Source: Mytilus californianus (Eukaryota; Mollusca; Bivalvia; Mytilida; Mytilidae). From it: a DNA stretch of 64,000 nt. The notes beneath the pieces are model-generated. The model was given only the letters and a program-made list of their open reading frames with translations. It made no database searches and was not told the DNA's origin. Of the stretch, positions 30,201-37,856 are shown piece by piece. Where the stretch lies: NCBI RefSeq assembly GCF_021869535.1, contig NW_026262701.1:7579501-7643500 (forward strand), written 5' to 3'. Within the stretch, counting starts at the first letter, position 1. The number at the start of each line of letters is the position of its first letter. Made by a program: the position numbers and the translations under genes.

Positions 30201-33200
30201 AGTACTTTCTAACAACATGGTTCAATCCCAAGTCCAGTTCATAATAGGTCAGTAATTGTTGTGCTTTTTCTGCTACTTCTCCTGAGGGATCACTGTCTGA
30301 CTCCTGTAAATTAAATGAATTTTCATTTATATTTCAACCTTTAACAAAGATTATTCCAGTTTATCAAAACCAGCACACAAATTATTTTCCAAAGTACTCA
30401 TCTCAAGACAGTTAGACCCAGGGTTTGTGCTACTACAGAATCAAAGGAAGTTGAGACTTTAAAGAGAAATTGTTGATAGCCTGCATCACTACAACTACCA
30501 AACAAATATTATAGAGTGCTTTTCAAGTTTTTTTAAGAGTATCACAATTATTTATTTTTGAAGCGTACATGATTTTTAGTTTTGCTCTGAACAATCCCAA
30601 TCCATTTTCTCTAGCTCACTATAAATTTGAAGAAAACATGTTTTACTGCACTGTTTCTTTGTATTTATGATGAAAACTGTCTATTTGTTTGGAAACTTCA
30701 CAAATACTATCTTTAGCATAACATCCTTACTACAGTAAAGAAAACAAATACAGATATGCATTAAAATGGAAATTTTGTAAAAATATTTTTTCTTTACCAC
30801 TATGAAATCACATTTGTATTTAAAACAAAGGTACTCACTTCATAATCAATTTCAAGGCAAGCAAATGTTGGATTTTCAAAACCAACATCAACTCCAACTA
30901 TGTGATAAACCAGTGTGTTAGCTTTGTGAGCTTCTAGAGGTGAAGAAATAGTCAGTCTAGCTTGTGCATCTCTGTTTAATATGTATACCAATTTTTGTTT
31001 TTCAACTGCACCTGTTAGTAATTATAGAAATATTTTTAAAATTCATTAAATAATCTAGAATAGGATGTAATATTTCCCCCCATGTATGACATATTCTTAT
31101 TAGTTGAAAATATGTTTATTAGACTAATAGAGTTAAATTTTCTTGACATTGTATAATAATCCTGCTACATCAATATTAATATCTTGTCTTTAATCTTGTA
31201 TAATTTGTTCATTAATTTAATATCAAATTTACACTATCTGAATCCTAAAGTATAATCTTCAAGTTAGCGTAAGTTTCAATCAATTTATTCCCTAATCCTT
31301 GGAAACAGCTTTGATGCCCCTTTCATTCTGTTTTACATTTGTTTTCATAATCTGTTTTATTTCTGAAAAAGACATTTTGCTTTTGTTTTAATAAACCAAC
31401 TGATTTTACTGATATATTTCAGTAGTCTTTTAAAGATTGATTGATTGGTGTATAACACCACTCTCAGCACTATTATGATATTTCATGGCAGTCAGTTTTT
31501 ATTGGTGGAGGAAGCCAGAGTCCCCAGAGAAAATCACAGATCTTTGGTAGGAAAACTGACAATCCTAGTTAAATAAGATTGGAATGCGCATTGGCCATGT
31601 GCAGAATTCGGACTCACAACCTCAGTGTTGACAGGCTAGTAATACAGTAGTTGGACTACTTAGACCACTCGGCCATTGAGGCTCCCTTAGTAGTCTTTTA
31701 TGTGAAATACCTATCATAACAGCTCTTCCTTTAGGATCCACAGCTAGGTACTGTCCAGGAACAATCCTTCTACAACCACTTTTACCAAATGTCTCTTGAT
31801 GAACCTAATTTTTGAAAGTGTGAATTAATGTTACAATGTACAGTTGACTCTTATTAATGGCAAAACTAAAATGTCAGACAAAATTATGCGAATAAAAGAA
31901 GTCAACTAATATAATGACAATATAACTGACCTTGAAATGATGTTTGGTCAAATAATTTAGTGGAATGAAACCTATGTTAATAAAGTGCTTCGCCGAGCGC
32001 AACTGGATACAACCACAGATGTCTAACCCTCAACAGTTAGGGCAAAAATGGACACAATATTCAAGTTTGATACAGGTCTGAATTTGGATTGTAATTAAAT
32101 ATTTGACACATTATAGGTTTCTGACACAGAATAAATGTAGTCAAAGAACTTGAAATTGGTTATATGATTTGAATTTATATTCAATTGAAGATTTCTTGCT
32201 GTTGTGCAATACACTGTGTTGTTGCACAAAACTTAGTAAACCTGTTTTCAGACTATATACAAAGAATTAGCAAAATAAATTGTGACCCCTAATTTATTTT
32301 TTGGAAAATTAATAATTTCTTAAATCTTGAGGAAAAAAATTAACATTTTCTTTTTGTAAAATGTGGTACAATTTAAGAGACATCCATACACTTGAGCACA
32401 AGTTATTGTTTAATAAACTGCTTCGCTGAGCGCAGCTGGATACGCCCGCAGAGGTCTCACCCTGAACAGTTGGGGCAAAAATGGATACAATATTCAAGCT
32501 TGATACAGGTCTGAATTTGGATTGGAATTAAATATTTGACATACATCTATTATAGGTTTCTGAATAAATGTAGTCAAAGAACTTGAAGTTGGTTATATGA
32601 ATTAAATTTATATTCAATTAAAGATTTCTTGCTGTTGTGCAATACACTGTGCTGTTGCGCAATACTTAGTAAATCTGTTGTCAGACTATAAACAAATAAA
32701 ATTTATAAAATTCTAAAGGGAGCTTACATCAATAGATATCAACATCAAAGTTTCATGAGAACTGCTGAAAGCATTTTTGAGTTATTGTCCGAAAACTGGA
32801 AAATCCCCCTTTTTTTTATGAATAAAACCCCATAACTCGGAAACGTAAAATCTAAAATTTATAAAAATCTAAAGGGAGCTCATGTCAATAGATATAAACA
32901 ATTAACCAAAATTTCTTGCAAGTTGGTGAAAGCATTCTGGAGTTATTGTCCGAAAACTGGAAAATCCCCCTTTTTTTAATGAATAAAACCCCATTACTCG
33001 GAAACGTAAAATCTAAAATTTATAAAAAACGAAAGGGAGCTCACGTCAATAGATATAAACAATTCACCAAAGTTTTAAGCAAATTGGTTAAAGCGTTTTT
33101 GAGTTAATGTCCGACATGTTGACGACGGACGGACGGACAGACGGACGGACAGACGGACGTACAACGGTATACCATAATACGTCCCGTAAACGGGCGTATA

Positions 33201-35843
33201 AAAACTAGAAAAATGCTTGTTTTGGCCCCTTATTCCTGAACGGTTTGGGCAATTACCCCCAAAATGAATCCCAACCTTCTACTTGTGGTATTGAACCTTG
33301 TGGTACAATTTCAGAGCAATCAAAATACTTATACACAAGTTATTGTCCTGAAACTAGAAAAATGCTTGTTTTGGGTCCCTTATTGGCCCCTAATTCCTAA
33401 ATGGTTGGGACCATCACCCCCAAAAACAATCCCAACCTTCCTTTTGTAGTGTTGAACCTTTTGATTAAATTTCATAGAGATCCATACACTTAAACTAAAG
33501 TTATTGTCCAGAAACCACATGTCCACGGAATACAACGACGACGATGTGATAGCATTATATGAAAGCAAAACTTTTTTGCAGTCGTATAAAAACCCATTAC
33601 AAAAAGTTTGTTTTCCTTTTTTTGTCACAATTCTGCAAGATTTTTCTCATAGATAAAATTAGACTCATCCAAACGTGAAAGACTTCAAGTTAGAAGTAAG
33701 AGATACCCACGAACAATTTGGAATTTTCTTGTTTCATAGATTGAAAATTTGTTTGGTCTATTTGGATATAAACAAGAATGTGTCCCTAGTACATGGATGC
33801 CTCACTCTCACTATCATTTTCTATGTTCAGTGGACAGTGAAATTGGGGTCAAAACTCTAATTTGACATTAAAATTAGAAAGATCATATCATAGGGAACAT
33901 GGGTACTAACGGTCAAGTTGATTGGACTTCCAACTTCAAAAACTACCTTGACCAAAAACTTTAACCTGAAGCGGGACAGACAAATGGACTAAGGAACGGT
34001 CACACAGACCGAAAAACATTATGTCCCTCTTCTATCGTAGGTGGGGCATAAAAAGAACACAACATTGTTTCAGAAACAAAATCTTGTGGAAACAAATTGG
34101 GAAAGTTCTGTTATCTTTAATACTAATAAGTATAAATGCAAAATTTCACCAAAAATACTTTAAAAATGTGATCAAGATCAGTTTGCACGCTGACAGTAGT
34201 ATTCGGCAATTTTAGAAGCTACATTTATTAGTTCTTATAATATAGATGTTCATTTCTTTTTAAAACATGAAAATTCAAATATGTGATGAACTTTTTACTG
34301 ATCAGTTGTAAACCTACCCTTTCAAATACATTCTTCTGGGGTATGTATTCCAAGATGGTAATTCTTCCAGAGTCGGACCCAACCACAATGTAATCTGAAA
34401 TTATGAATTCACTCATAAATTGAAAATCGGCTTACAATAATTATAAGGATTAATTTACAAAATTTTAATCCACATGTTCAGTATTTTAAAATCACATGAT
34501 AAAACACAAATCTCCTCACCTATTTTGCATATAAAAACATGCTCATGAAGTAAGTTTTCTGATTTATCTATGTTACCCATAATTCATATCAGAAGTCTTT
34601 AATTGTACCAGTTGTTGGAATTTGAACCTACACGTATGGTACCGTCTGCCGTTAATTTGATTTTACTGAACTAAGAATCAGTCAAACCAAGCCCCCCCGT
34701 CATTAAATATCAGGGCTCACACTACTTCAGAATCATAGGGAGAAGTGACTTCTCTTTTTGAAACTGATAGGGAGAAGTGGGGAGATTTGAAACAGAGGTG
34801 CTTGTTTGCTCACGGCGGTTTTTACTATATTACAAAGGGCCAAATGTATCTTATTTTCTTTTTATGTTGTTTAATTCATATCTGAGTATACAATTAAAGC
34901 AACAGTTCAAATTCAAAATTGCACAATTATATTAGTCCTCTTGTCAGAAAACTACCAACTAAATATCTAGCACTAAAAAGATTTTTTTTTTATATCAAAA
35001 TGGAAAAGAAAGTATAATACATATGAATTACAATTCAACTAAAAAACTATTCTGTTTATCATGTTTATGAAATTCAGTGTTTCTCATTAAAAAGGTATAT
35101 AAATTTAACAAAGTTAAGCTGTGACATAATATATTGATATTAGTGTAATAGTCCCAGAATGAAGCAACTTTAATCAAATAAATTGAAACAATGCATATAC
35201 ATGTACACGGAAATATATATATATTAATCAAGTAGATCTAACCAAAAGTCTGTTAATGTGTGTGGAATGCGTAATTTTTCCTTTTTGGATCAATGTTCTT
35301 GTCAGTTGTGCCATTCATGCGTCCGTAGTTATCGTAAGAATACAGATTTCTGTCTTAACTTGTGCGTTTCTGATCAATCCCGCCTTCGATCCGTAGTTCG
35401 TGACGGACGGGAAAGCGACTTTATCGCCCCAGTCGCCGGCTAGCATGAGCCCTGAATATACTGACAAACTTCAAAAGTTAGCATTTCATCACAGATTCAT
35501 TAATGCTCATTGGTTTTTATTTCATAAAAAATGTGTAGTTGGAAAGTATAACTTGATATAAGACACCCAAGGAAGATATATAAATAAATTAACAGCAGGA
35601 GTAATAATATGACTTACCTTTAGAACCACCAGTCAGTCTGAAAGGAATAAGAGCTCTAATTGTTCCAAATATTTCCACTGACAACAAAGGGTAACATTTT
35701 CCAGTATTTGGGTCATGTTTTAGAAGTTCCAATATTTTGCCTCTGGATACAACTATTTCTTGCAGCTTGCTTCCAGAAAAGTTGCCATGGATTGCATGTG
35801 CAATACCAGTAGCTCTTTGCAGAGTTAAGTTATACAGATACAT
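689..35843 (-). CDS. SF3B3: Splicing factor 3b subunit 3 (SAP130), 21 exons, 3' part cut off by window edge
   Basis: Subunit of the SF3b complex of U2 snRNP; nuclear, helps branch-site recognition in pre-mRNA splicing. The 21 exons given separately join in phase to 984 codons, colinear with the ~1217-residue animal protein, ending at the conserved [11 protein letters not shown] region. About 230 C-terminal residues lie off the left edge. The family has three WD40-like beta-propellers related to DDB1/CPSF1; the window covers the first two and part of the third. Start: ATG at 35841-35843 gives [13 protein letters not shown], matching the family N-terminus; a CAG acceptor 16 nt upstream implies a noncoding first exon farther upstream. 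All introns read are GT-AG. About 3 kb of coding sequence is spread over 35 kb; introns 5 (7.3 kb) and 13 (9.8 kb) are swollen by transposons. No frameshift or stop is seen in the exons, so the gene appears functional. Confidence 0.96.
1105..1175 (-). mobile_element. Meta-SINE 3' end fragment
   Basis: On the minus strand: GTCACCGTGATATAGCC ... GTGCTAAAAGTGGC ... ACACCCAATCAATCATCC, the 3' domain and CAATCAATC tail of mollusc Meta-SINEs; compare the fuller copy at 31428-31690. Confidence 0.55.
1378..1583 (-). CDS. SF3B3: SF3B3 coding exon 20
   Basis: Residues 822-889 plus two bases: [39 protein letters not shown]. Acceptor CTTTAG, donor ATAG|GTATGT. Confidence 0.95.
2164..2338 (-). CDS. SF3B3: SF3B3 coding exon 19
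   Basis: Residues 763-821: [35 protein letters not shown], then RKQQMAE. Acceptor TGTACAG, donor GAG|GTAAGT. Confidence 0.95.
2531..3295 (+). mobile_element. Family A tandem-core element (complete)
   Basis: Begins with a small hairpin (GTGTCCATGGGACAC), then ATGCCCCCGC at 2565-2574, four units of ~165 bp (AAAGRGGCATAACTCTAGAACG ... GTTTCATAACATTTGGTTG), a GGACGGACGGATG tract and the 3' end with GCGGGGGCAT at 3280-3289, exactly complementary to the 5' word. In SF3B3 intron 18. Confidence 0.75.
3476..3630 (-). CDS. SF3B3: SF3B3 coding exon 18
   Basis: Residues 712-762 plus two bases: [20 protein letters not shown] to [11 protein letters not shown]. Acceptor TTACAG, donor TTAG|GTAGGT. Confidence 0.95.
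4017..4139 (-). CDS. SF3B3: SF3B3 coding exon 17
   Basis: Residues 671-711: [20 protein letters not shown], then [15 protein letters not shown]. Acceptor TTTTCAG, donor GCT|GTGAGT; 41 codons. Confidence 0.95.
4389..4532 (-). CDS. SF3B3: SF3B3 coding exon 16
   Basis: Residues 623-670: [27 protein letters not shown], and LFLNIGLQ at the end. Acceptor TATACAG, donor CAG|GTATTT; 48 codons. Confidence 0.95.
4875..5030 (-). CDS. SF3B3: SF3B3 coding exon 15
   Basis: Residues 571-622: [20 protein letters not shown], then [19 protein letters not shown]. Acceptor TTCTAG, donor GCT|GTAAGT; 52 codons. Confidence 0.95.
5288..5443 (-). CDS. SF3B3: SF3B3 coding exon 14
   Basis: Residues 519-570: [20 protein letters not shown], then [20 protein letters not shown]. 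Acceptor TGAACAG, donor CCA|GTAAGT; 52 codons, phase 0. Confidence 0.96.
5812..6070 (+). mobile_element. Family G element, single unit
   Basis: AACAAGAATGTGTCC start, ATGCCCCAC at 5839-5847, a body with CAGTGGACAGTGAAATTGG, a GACAGACGGACGAAC tract and a TGGGGCAT AAAAA end at 6058-6070. The first 8 bases of the 5' word pair with the 3' word. Confidence 0.65.
6190..7113 (+). mobile_element. Family C tandem-core element, left part
   Basis: 5' word ATACCCCACG at 6205-6214, then about five ~165-bp units (GGGGCGTAACTCCTAG ... CCTGTCGATATGCACATCTA ... TTTCATGAAATTCTGTTG). Interrupted by the THAP-DDE transposon; it resumes at 14844. Confidence 0.75.
7757..8070 (+). mobile_element. Family I element, left part
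   Basis: AACAAGAGTGCACATGCTG then ATGTCTCGCCT, and the first units with GAGGTCAAGGTCAGATGA. Interrupted by the family B element at 8071; resumes at 10146. Confidence 0.6.
8071..10145 (+). mobile_element. Family B element (complete) nested in family I
   Basis: Starts AAATAAAATGCTCCGC, with 5' word ATACGACCGC at 8102-8111; core units with the GGCAATTACCCCCAAA motif from ~9290; 3' end GCGGTCGTAT at 10130-10139, the exact complement. Related copies at 24413-26003 and 40165-40957 lack the ~915-bp block 8263-9180. Confidence 0.7.
8263..9180. mobile_element. ~915-bp insertion inside the family B element
   Basis: Absent from the two other family B copies, whose flanking sequence (TTTAATTTACCTATTCAAAC ... 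ATCATTATTATTTGC) is continuous there. Contains repeats of CAGATCAGGAG/TCGGGAGG at its ends, GGGAAGTAAC motifs and a perfect 12-bp-stem palindrome at 9063-9088. No coding region recognised. Confidence 0.5.
10146..10907 (+). mobile_element. Family I element, right part
   Basis: About four ~165-bp units (ATGAAAATGAGGTCAAGG ... TACACCTTACAATC ... CCAAATATAGTAGACC), then CCAACGCCGCCGCCGG and a 3' end with GCGACAAAAGTCGC and GGCTCGACAAAAA. Units carry AGGTCAAGGTCA nuclear-receptor-like half-sites. Confidence 0.6.
10920..11480 (+). mobile_element. Family E element, truncated
   Basis: 5' module CTGATTCGCTGAGCGCAGCTGG with TACACCCGCAGAGG, then units with CCCATAACTCAGAAATG; the usual 3' end is missing. 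A parallel copy lies at 26013-26540 in transposon copy 2. Confidence 0.55.
11500..12012 (+). repeat. Family L interspersed repeat
   Basis: About 500 bp with CACTGTCCCAGGTTAGGGGG, GTCAGGAGCCTGTA and the 3' end GAGAGTTGTCTCATTGGC ... ATACCACATCT. Other copies: 26570-27095, 37478-37856 (reverse), 46728-47095, 63075-63570, and fragments at 7495, 24180, 55243 and 60100. The constant 3' end with variable 5' loss suggests retroposition. Confidence 0.6.
12306..14269 (-). pseudogene. THAP-domain DDE_Tnp_4 transposase, degenerate (copy 1)
   Basis: Pieces in order on the minus strand: THAP zinc finger (14269 to ~14058: [19 protein letters not shown], then in a shifted frame [20 protein letters not shown]), a linker exon from ~13480 ([20 protein letters not shown]), an HTH_Tnp_4-like region (~13100-12950), and the DDE domain ([71 protein letters not shown], stop at 12306 overlapping AATAAA). 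The three acidic motifs are visible but broken by frameshifts: in the THAP domain, a 7-nt duplication near 13095, a T-run shift near 12997, and a stop in the HTH region. Function: cut-and-paste transposition; this copy is dead. Similar to ISL2EU/Harbinger-type enzymes. Confidence 0.8.
14844..15203 (+). mobile_element. Family C tandem-core element, right part
   Basis: Resumes in mid-unit with ATTGAATCATAATTTCCTG, two units, a GGACGGACGGACAGACGGAC tract and the 3' end GCAACTCGTTGCGTGGGGTAT; CGTGGGGTAT at 15189-15198 is the exact complement of the 5' word 9 kb away at 6205-6214. Ends ~40 bp from SF3B3 exon 13. Confidence 0.75.
15244..15395 (-). CDS. SF3B3: SF3B3 coding exon 13
   Basis: Residues 468-518: [20 protein letters not shown], then [19 protein letters not shown]. 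Acceptor CTTTCAG, donor CAG|GTCAGT. It lies only ~40 bp beyond the 3' end (15203) of the mobile element in intron 13. Confidence 0.95.
15396..16560. other. Intronic stretch with nothing recognised
   Basis: Part of SF3B3 intron 12. AT-rich, no open frame with a family match, no clear repeat. Confidence 0.5.
16580..16735 (+). repeat. Family M interspersed repeat
   Basis: ATACCAGGATTGAAATTTTG ... CAAGACTCATCAGTGAC ... GTTGAAGAGCAT, also found at 23975-24175 as an insertion in transposon copy 2. Confidence 0.5.
16735..17475 (+). mobile_element. Family G element with a foldback insertion
   Basis: AATGTGTCCAAGGACACCATG start and a body as in 5812-6070; 3' part from ~17340 ends in AGGTGTGGCATAAAA. 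Interrupted at about 17005-17340 by sequence with long inverted arms. Confidence 0.5.
17200..17338. mobile_element. Foldback (inverted-arm) element
   Basis: Arms 17200-17246 and 17292-17338 are inverted copies of ~47 bp (TTGAATGCTTCTTTT ... GTAAAAGCATTGACC against GGTCAACGCTTTTAC ... AAGAAGCATTCAA) with a ~45-bp loop. A MITE, or the core of a longer one. Confidence 0.6.
18327..18399 (-). CDS. SF3B3: SF3B3 coding exon 12
   Basis: Residues 444-467 plus one base, [20 protein letters not shown] to NVD. Donor GACG|GTAACT. Confidence 0.92.
18734..18829 (-). CDS. SF3B3: SF3B3 coding exon 11
   Basis: Residues 412-443, [20 protein letters not shown] then LRVLRHGLE. Donor GTAAGG; phase 0 on both sides. 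Confidence 0.94.
18888..19868 (+). mobile_element. Family H tandem-core element
   Basis: Starts AACACAGAGGTATGTCTTGCC; about five ~165-bp units (CCATGACTGAGGGG ... AATCTCCATGGAAATGAG ... ACCTAATCACAAACTAATAC), then ACCGCCGCCGCCGC and CATCAAGGCAAAAAAAAA. Same plan as 43291-44143. Confidence 0.65.
20385..20550 (-). CDS. SF3B3: SF3B3 coding exon 10
   Basis: Residues 356-411: [15 protein letters not shown], then [15 protein letters not shown] and [11 protein letters not shown]. Acceptor ATTTCAG, donor CAG|GTAATT. Confidence 0.94.
20820..20925 (+). mobile_element. LINE-type 3' tail fragment
   Basis: GGTTGTCGTCTCTTTGACAT ATTCCCCATTTCC ... TCAATTTTATTTTA, the same tail that follows the LINE coding remnant at 41316-41567. 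Confidence 0.5.
21203..21306 (-). CDS. SF3B3: SF3B3 coding exon 9
   Basis: Residues 322-355 plus two bases, [10 protein letters not shown] through LFVASEFGN. Acceptor TTTAG, donor ACAG|GTATTA. Confidence 0.93.
21527..21601 (-). CDS. SF3B3: SF3B3 coding exon 8
   Basis: Residues 297-321, [19 protein letters not shown] to TDEDM. 75 nt, phase 0; donor GTAAGT. Confidence 0.95.
22109..22171 (-). CDS. SF3B3: SF3B3 coding exon 7
   Basis: Residues 276-296, [21 protein letters not shown], essentially invariant in animals. 63 nt, phase 0 on both sides. Confidence 0.95.
22711..22823 (-). CDS. SF3B3: SF3B3 coding exon 6
   Basis: Residues 238-275: [17 protein letters not shown] then [14 protein letters not shown]. 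Acceptor TTTTAG, donor AGA|GTAAGT. Confidence 0.95.
22995..23605 (+). mobile_element. Family A tandem-core element
   Basis: Hairpin GTGTCCATGGGACAC, ATGCCCCCGC at 23046-23055, three ~165-bp units and 3' word GCAGGGGCAT at 23590-23599 (one mismatch to the complement). SF3B3 intron 5. Confidence 0.7.
24413..26003 (+). mobile_element. Family B element (complete)
   Basis: AAATAAAATGCTCCGC start, ATACGACCGC at 24445-24454, about seven core units, a GACGACGACG tract, and GCGGTCGTAT at 25990-25999: exact complement of the 5' word. Confidence 0.7.
27381..29130 (-). pseudogene. THAP-domain DDE_Tnp_4 transposase, degenerate (copy 2)
   Basis: Same order as copy 1: THAP ([17 protein letters not shown]), linker exon ([19 protein letters not shown]), HTH region, DDE start ([19 protein letters not shown]) and C-terminus. 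It keeps the HTH reading frame where copy 1 has a 7-nt duplication and a stop ([31 protein letters not shown]), but lacks about 200 bp present in copy 1 at 12450-12656, losing the second Asp motif (GDxVMADKG). It shares the THAP frameshift and the T-run shift with copy 1. Confidence 0.78.
30162..30303 (-). CDS. SF3B3: SF3B3 coding exon 5
   Basis: Residues 191-237 plus one base: an acidic loop (ESDSDPSGE), then [19 protein letters not shown]. Acceptor TTTACAG, donor TCAG|GTATAG. Followed by the 7.3-kb intron 5, which hosts transposon copy 2. Confidence 0.93.
30839..31011 (-). CDS. SF3B3: SF3B3 coding exon 4
   Basis: Residues 133-190, containing [19 protein letters not shown] and ending CLEIDYE. 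Acceptor CTAACAG, donor GAA|GTGAGT. Confidence 0.95.
31428..31690 (-). mobile_element. tRNA-derived Meta-SINE
   Basis: On the minus strand: GGGAGCCTCAATGGCCGAGT GG is a tRNA-like A box region (TGGCCGAGTGG), followed by a B-box-like GGTTGTGAGTCCGAATTC, then the central domain with GGGGACTCTGGCTTCCTCC and CACCAATAAAAACTG, and the tail GTTATACACCAATCAATCAA. This is the layout of mollusc Meta-SINEs. Not a functional tRNA: no acceptor stem closes. Lies in SF3B3 intron 3. Confidence 0.75.
31711..31804 (-). CDS. SF3B3: SF3B3 coding exon 3
   Basis: Residues 102-132 plus one base, [18 protein letters not shown] through GRAVMI. Acceptor AATTAG, donor GATAG|GTATTT. Confidence 0.93.
31975..33595 (+). 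mobile_element. Family B element split by a family E element
   Basis: 5' module CTTCGCCGAGCGCAACTGG with ATACAACCAC, B-type sequence to ~32402 (CACAAGTTATTGTTT), then the family E insertion, then B core resumes at ~33204 (ACTAGAAAAATGCTTG) and ends TTTGCAGTCGTATAAAAA at 33592. Confidence 0.6.
32403..33203 (+). mobile_element. Family E tandem-core element (complete), nested
   Basis: 5' word ATACGCCCG at 32440-32448, three ~120-170-bp units (CCCATAACTCGGAAACG ... AAAGGGAGCTCACGTCAATA), a long GGACGGACGGACAGACGG tract at ~33126-33158, and 3' word CGGGCGTAT at 33191-33199 followed by AAAAA: exact complement. Confidence 0.72.
33772..34052 (+). mobile_element. Family G element, single unit
   Basis: AACAAGAATGTGTCCCTAG start, body as at 5812-6070, end CTTCTATCGTAGGTGGGGCA TAAAAA. 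The 5' word has one change (ATGCCTCAC). Confidence 0.6.
34318..34394 (-). CDS. SF3B3: SF3B3 coding exon 2
   Basis: Residues 76-101, beginning [12 protein letters not shown] and ending NVFER. TTTCAG acceptor; donor AGG|GTAGGT; phase 1 in, phase 0 out. Confidence 0.94.
34706..35459. mobile_element. MITE-like element with CAGGGCTCA inverted ends
   Basis: CAGGGCTCA at 34711-34719 and its inverse TGAGCCCTG at 35446-35454, flanked by the 5-bp direct repeat AATAT (34706-34710, 35455-35459). 744 bp. The CAGGG start recalls hAT ends but the duplication is 5 rather than 8 bp. Contains a small Cys-rich plus-strand frame near 35258-35443 of no recognised family. Confidence 0.55.
35618..35843 (-). CDS. 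SF3B3: SF3B3 coding exon 1
   Basis: Residues 1-75 plus one base, from [13 protein letters not shown] to RLTGGSK. Donor AAAG|GTAAGT. A CAG acceptor at 35860 (minus strand) precedes 16 nt of 5' UTR, so the transcript starts in an upstream exon not identified with certainty. Confidence 0.95.
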
Positions 35844-36125
35844 TCTTCAGTACTTAAGCCTGAAATACCGATAAAACAATTATGAGATGTATTTGATTTT
35901 TTTCAACAAGGTGGGACCAATTACCCAAATGGGATGTAAAATCCTGGTTGTGAAAAATATCTCACATGGGAAAAAAATTTATAGTGCCAAAAAAATAATA
36001 GTTTTTGGTTACCAGTAACAACTTTATTAATAACCGAGTTGCTAGATTGGTTCCTCTAAAAGTGAAAATATTCATTTTGCAAAGGTCAACCTCATTTTAG
36101 AAGAGTTTCCTTTGTCTAGTTTGTC

Positions 36126-36175
36126 ATATGTGGAGCAGGATCTGCTTACCCTTCCGGAGCACCAGAGATCACCTC
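36126..36175 (+). repeat. Direct repeat unit 1
   Basis: GTGGAGCAGGATCTGCTTAC CCTTCCGGAGCACC; the same ~35-bp sequence recurs at 36693-36727. A weaker relative is at ~42445 (GCAGGAGATGCTTACCCC). Part of an interspersed repeat. Confidence 0.55.
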
Positions 36176-36259
36176 TAGTTTTGTTTTAAAGGGATTTGTG
36201 TTGCTATTGCTTTAGTTTTTATACTTTGTGCTTTTTAATTTTTCAATGTCTGTGTTGTT

Positions 36260-36471
36260 TACTGTGGATTCGTTAATATTCGTTGGATACCAATTTTCGT
36301 GGATTTCGTGGGTACTGGGGAACAACGAATTTAAATGTTCAACGAATGACATATTTTCTAAAGGAATGTATACACACTTTGCCAAAGCCACGAAATTAAA
36401 TATCCACGAACATGCAACTTTTCCTCAATCCACGAAAACTGGTACCCACGAAAATAAATTTATCCACAGTA
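36260..36471. mobile_element. MITE with TA-flanked CTGTGGAT inverted ends
   Basis: TACTGTGGAT at the left and ATCCACAGTA at the right, with further inverted matches inside (TACCAATTTTCGTGGATT against AATCCACGAAAACTGGTACC). TA at each end suits a Tc1/mariner-type target. 212 bp. Confidence 0.65.
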
Positions 36472-36692
36472 TACCGGTAACAGTCTCGTCTATTCTTTTT
36501 CATTACAAATGTGTTTTTATTTTGAATTTTCAGTCGGTCAAGTTTCAGGGTTAGAAAATTTACTTTACCGATGGTTTATTAATTTTGTGACATCTCAGGG
36601 TTAGATAATAGTCAATTACGAATCCACTATTTTGTAATGCCATATCACTTGATATTTATCAACGTATTTTATGAGTAGCATGACCGGTGTCT

Positions 36693-36727
36693 AAGTGGAG
36701 CAGGATCTGCTTACCCTTCCGGAGCAC
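36693..36727 (+). repeat. Direct repeat unit 2
   Basis: Near-identical to 36131-36165; the ~570 bp between them holds the MITE at 36260-36471. Confidence 0.55.
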
Positions 36728-37477
36728 CTTCTTGTGTTTAGTGTACTGTTGTTTGTCTTTTTCTTTTTTAACAATGGCATTCTCATTTTATGAATTATGA
36801 GTTTGAAGGTATCTTTAGTAGCTTTTGCCTCTCTTTTATATTTGAACATGTTGCAACATTTTTTGGCACAGTAAATTTATATCCTGGGTAAGTGGTACCA
36901 ATCTGTAAATAGGAGCATTATCTACCTCCACCAAGTTTTACATTGATTTATTGAACAGTGGAAGTTATTGAATGTTTATTATTAACATAATTCGTAATTA
37001 GGAAGTGGCTGCTCTTTCAGTCTCTACAAAACGCTGATCAGTTGTTGTTCCGGATAATATAAATCCAATTCAGGTCCTTCAAATTTTGCTGAGTTTGGAT
37101 TGAAAATTTGTTTTATACTCCCCGAAAGGAAAGGATCTTGGGAAATCAAGGTAATCATTTGAAAAAAGAAGTAGATCATTGTCATCTTAATGATACAAAG
37201 GATTGTAACTTACTTTTATCATTACTTCACGAATTTTTTTGCACCAACAAGAACTCAAAGGTGAAAAATTTTATTATAAGAAAAAATTTCTTGTCATCAT
37301 TGATTTCATAGCAAAATTGGGTCTTAAAGTTAAGAGCAAAATTACTTTCAAAGTCCAGATGTAAATATGGCTTCTGATTTGTGACATCGAAGTAGGCCAC
37401 AGCAAAAACTTACAATCGCCTTTACAGATGTCATAATTATTTGGACTAGGTATGCACTGTTAAGCAAATATAAATTT

Positions 37478-37856
37478 AAGAAGATGTGGTATGATTGCCA
37501 TTGAGACAACACTCCACAAGAGAACAAATGACACAGAAATTAACAACTATAGGTCACCAAATGGCCTTCAACAATGAGTAAAACCCATACTGCATAGTCT
37601 TAACTTGGGATAGGCACATACAGAATGTGGCGGGGTTAAACTAGTATGAAGGCGCCAACCTACCACGTACCTGGGACAGTGGTGTTACAATACAACATAA
37701 GAATAAACTATAAAAATCAGCTGAAAAGGGCTCAACTCATCAGATGGATACAAAGCAGAAATACATCTAACAAAAACACAGAGTGGACATGGCCACAACA
37801 AAAAGACACTAAGCACAGATATCTGACAGTACTCACAGCTAGTTATAGCCTATAAC
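37478..37856 (-). repeat. Family L interspersed repeat, reverse orientation
   Basis: Reverse copy of 11500-12012: AAGATGTGGTATGATTGCCA TTGAGACAAC ... CTGGGACAGTGGTG. The short open frame on the plus strand here is incidental. Confidence 0.6.

Noticed and set aside
31600..31690. tRNA gene on the minus strand
   Set aside because: A and B boxes are present but the acceptor stem does not close, and the sequence continues into a Meta-SINE body and CAATCAATC tail.
37646..37855. Plus-strand frame of 69 codons
   Set aside because: Lies wholly within a reverse-oriented family L repeat; other copies do not keep the frame.
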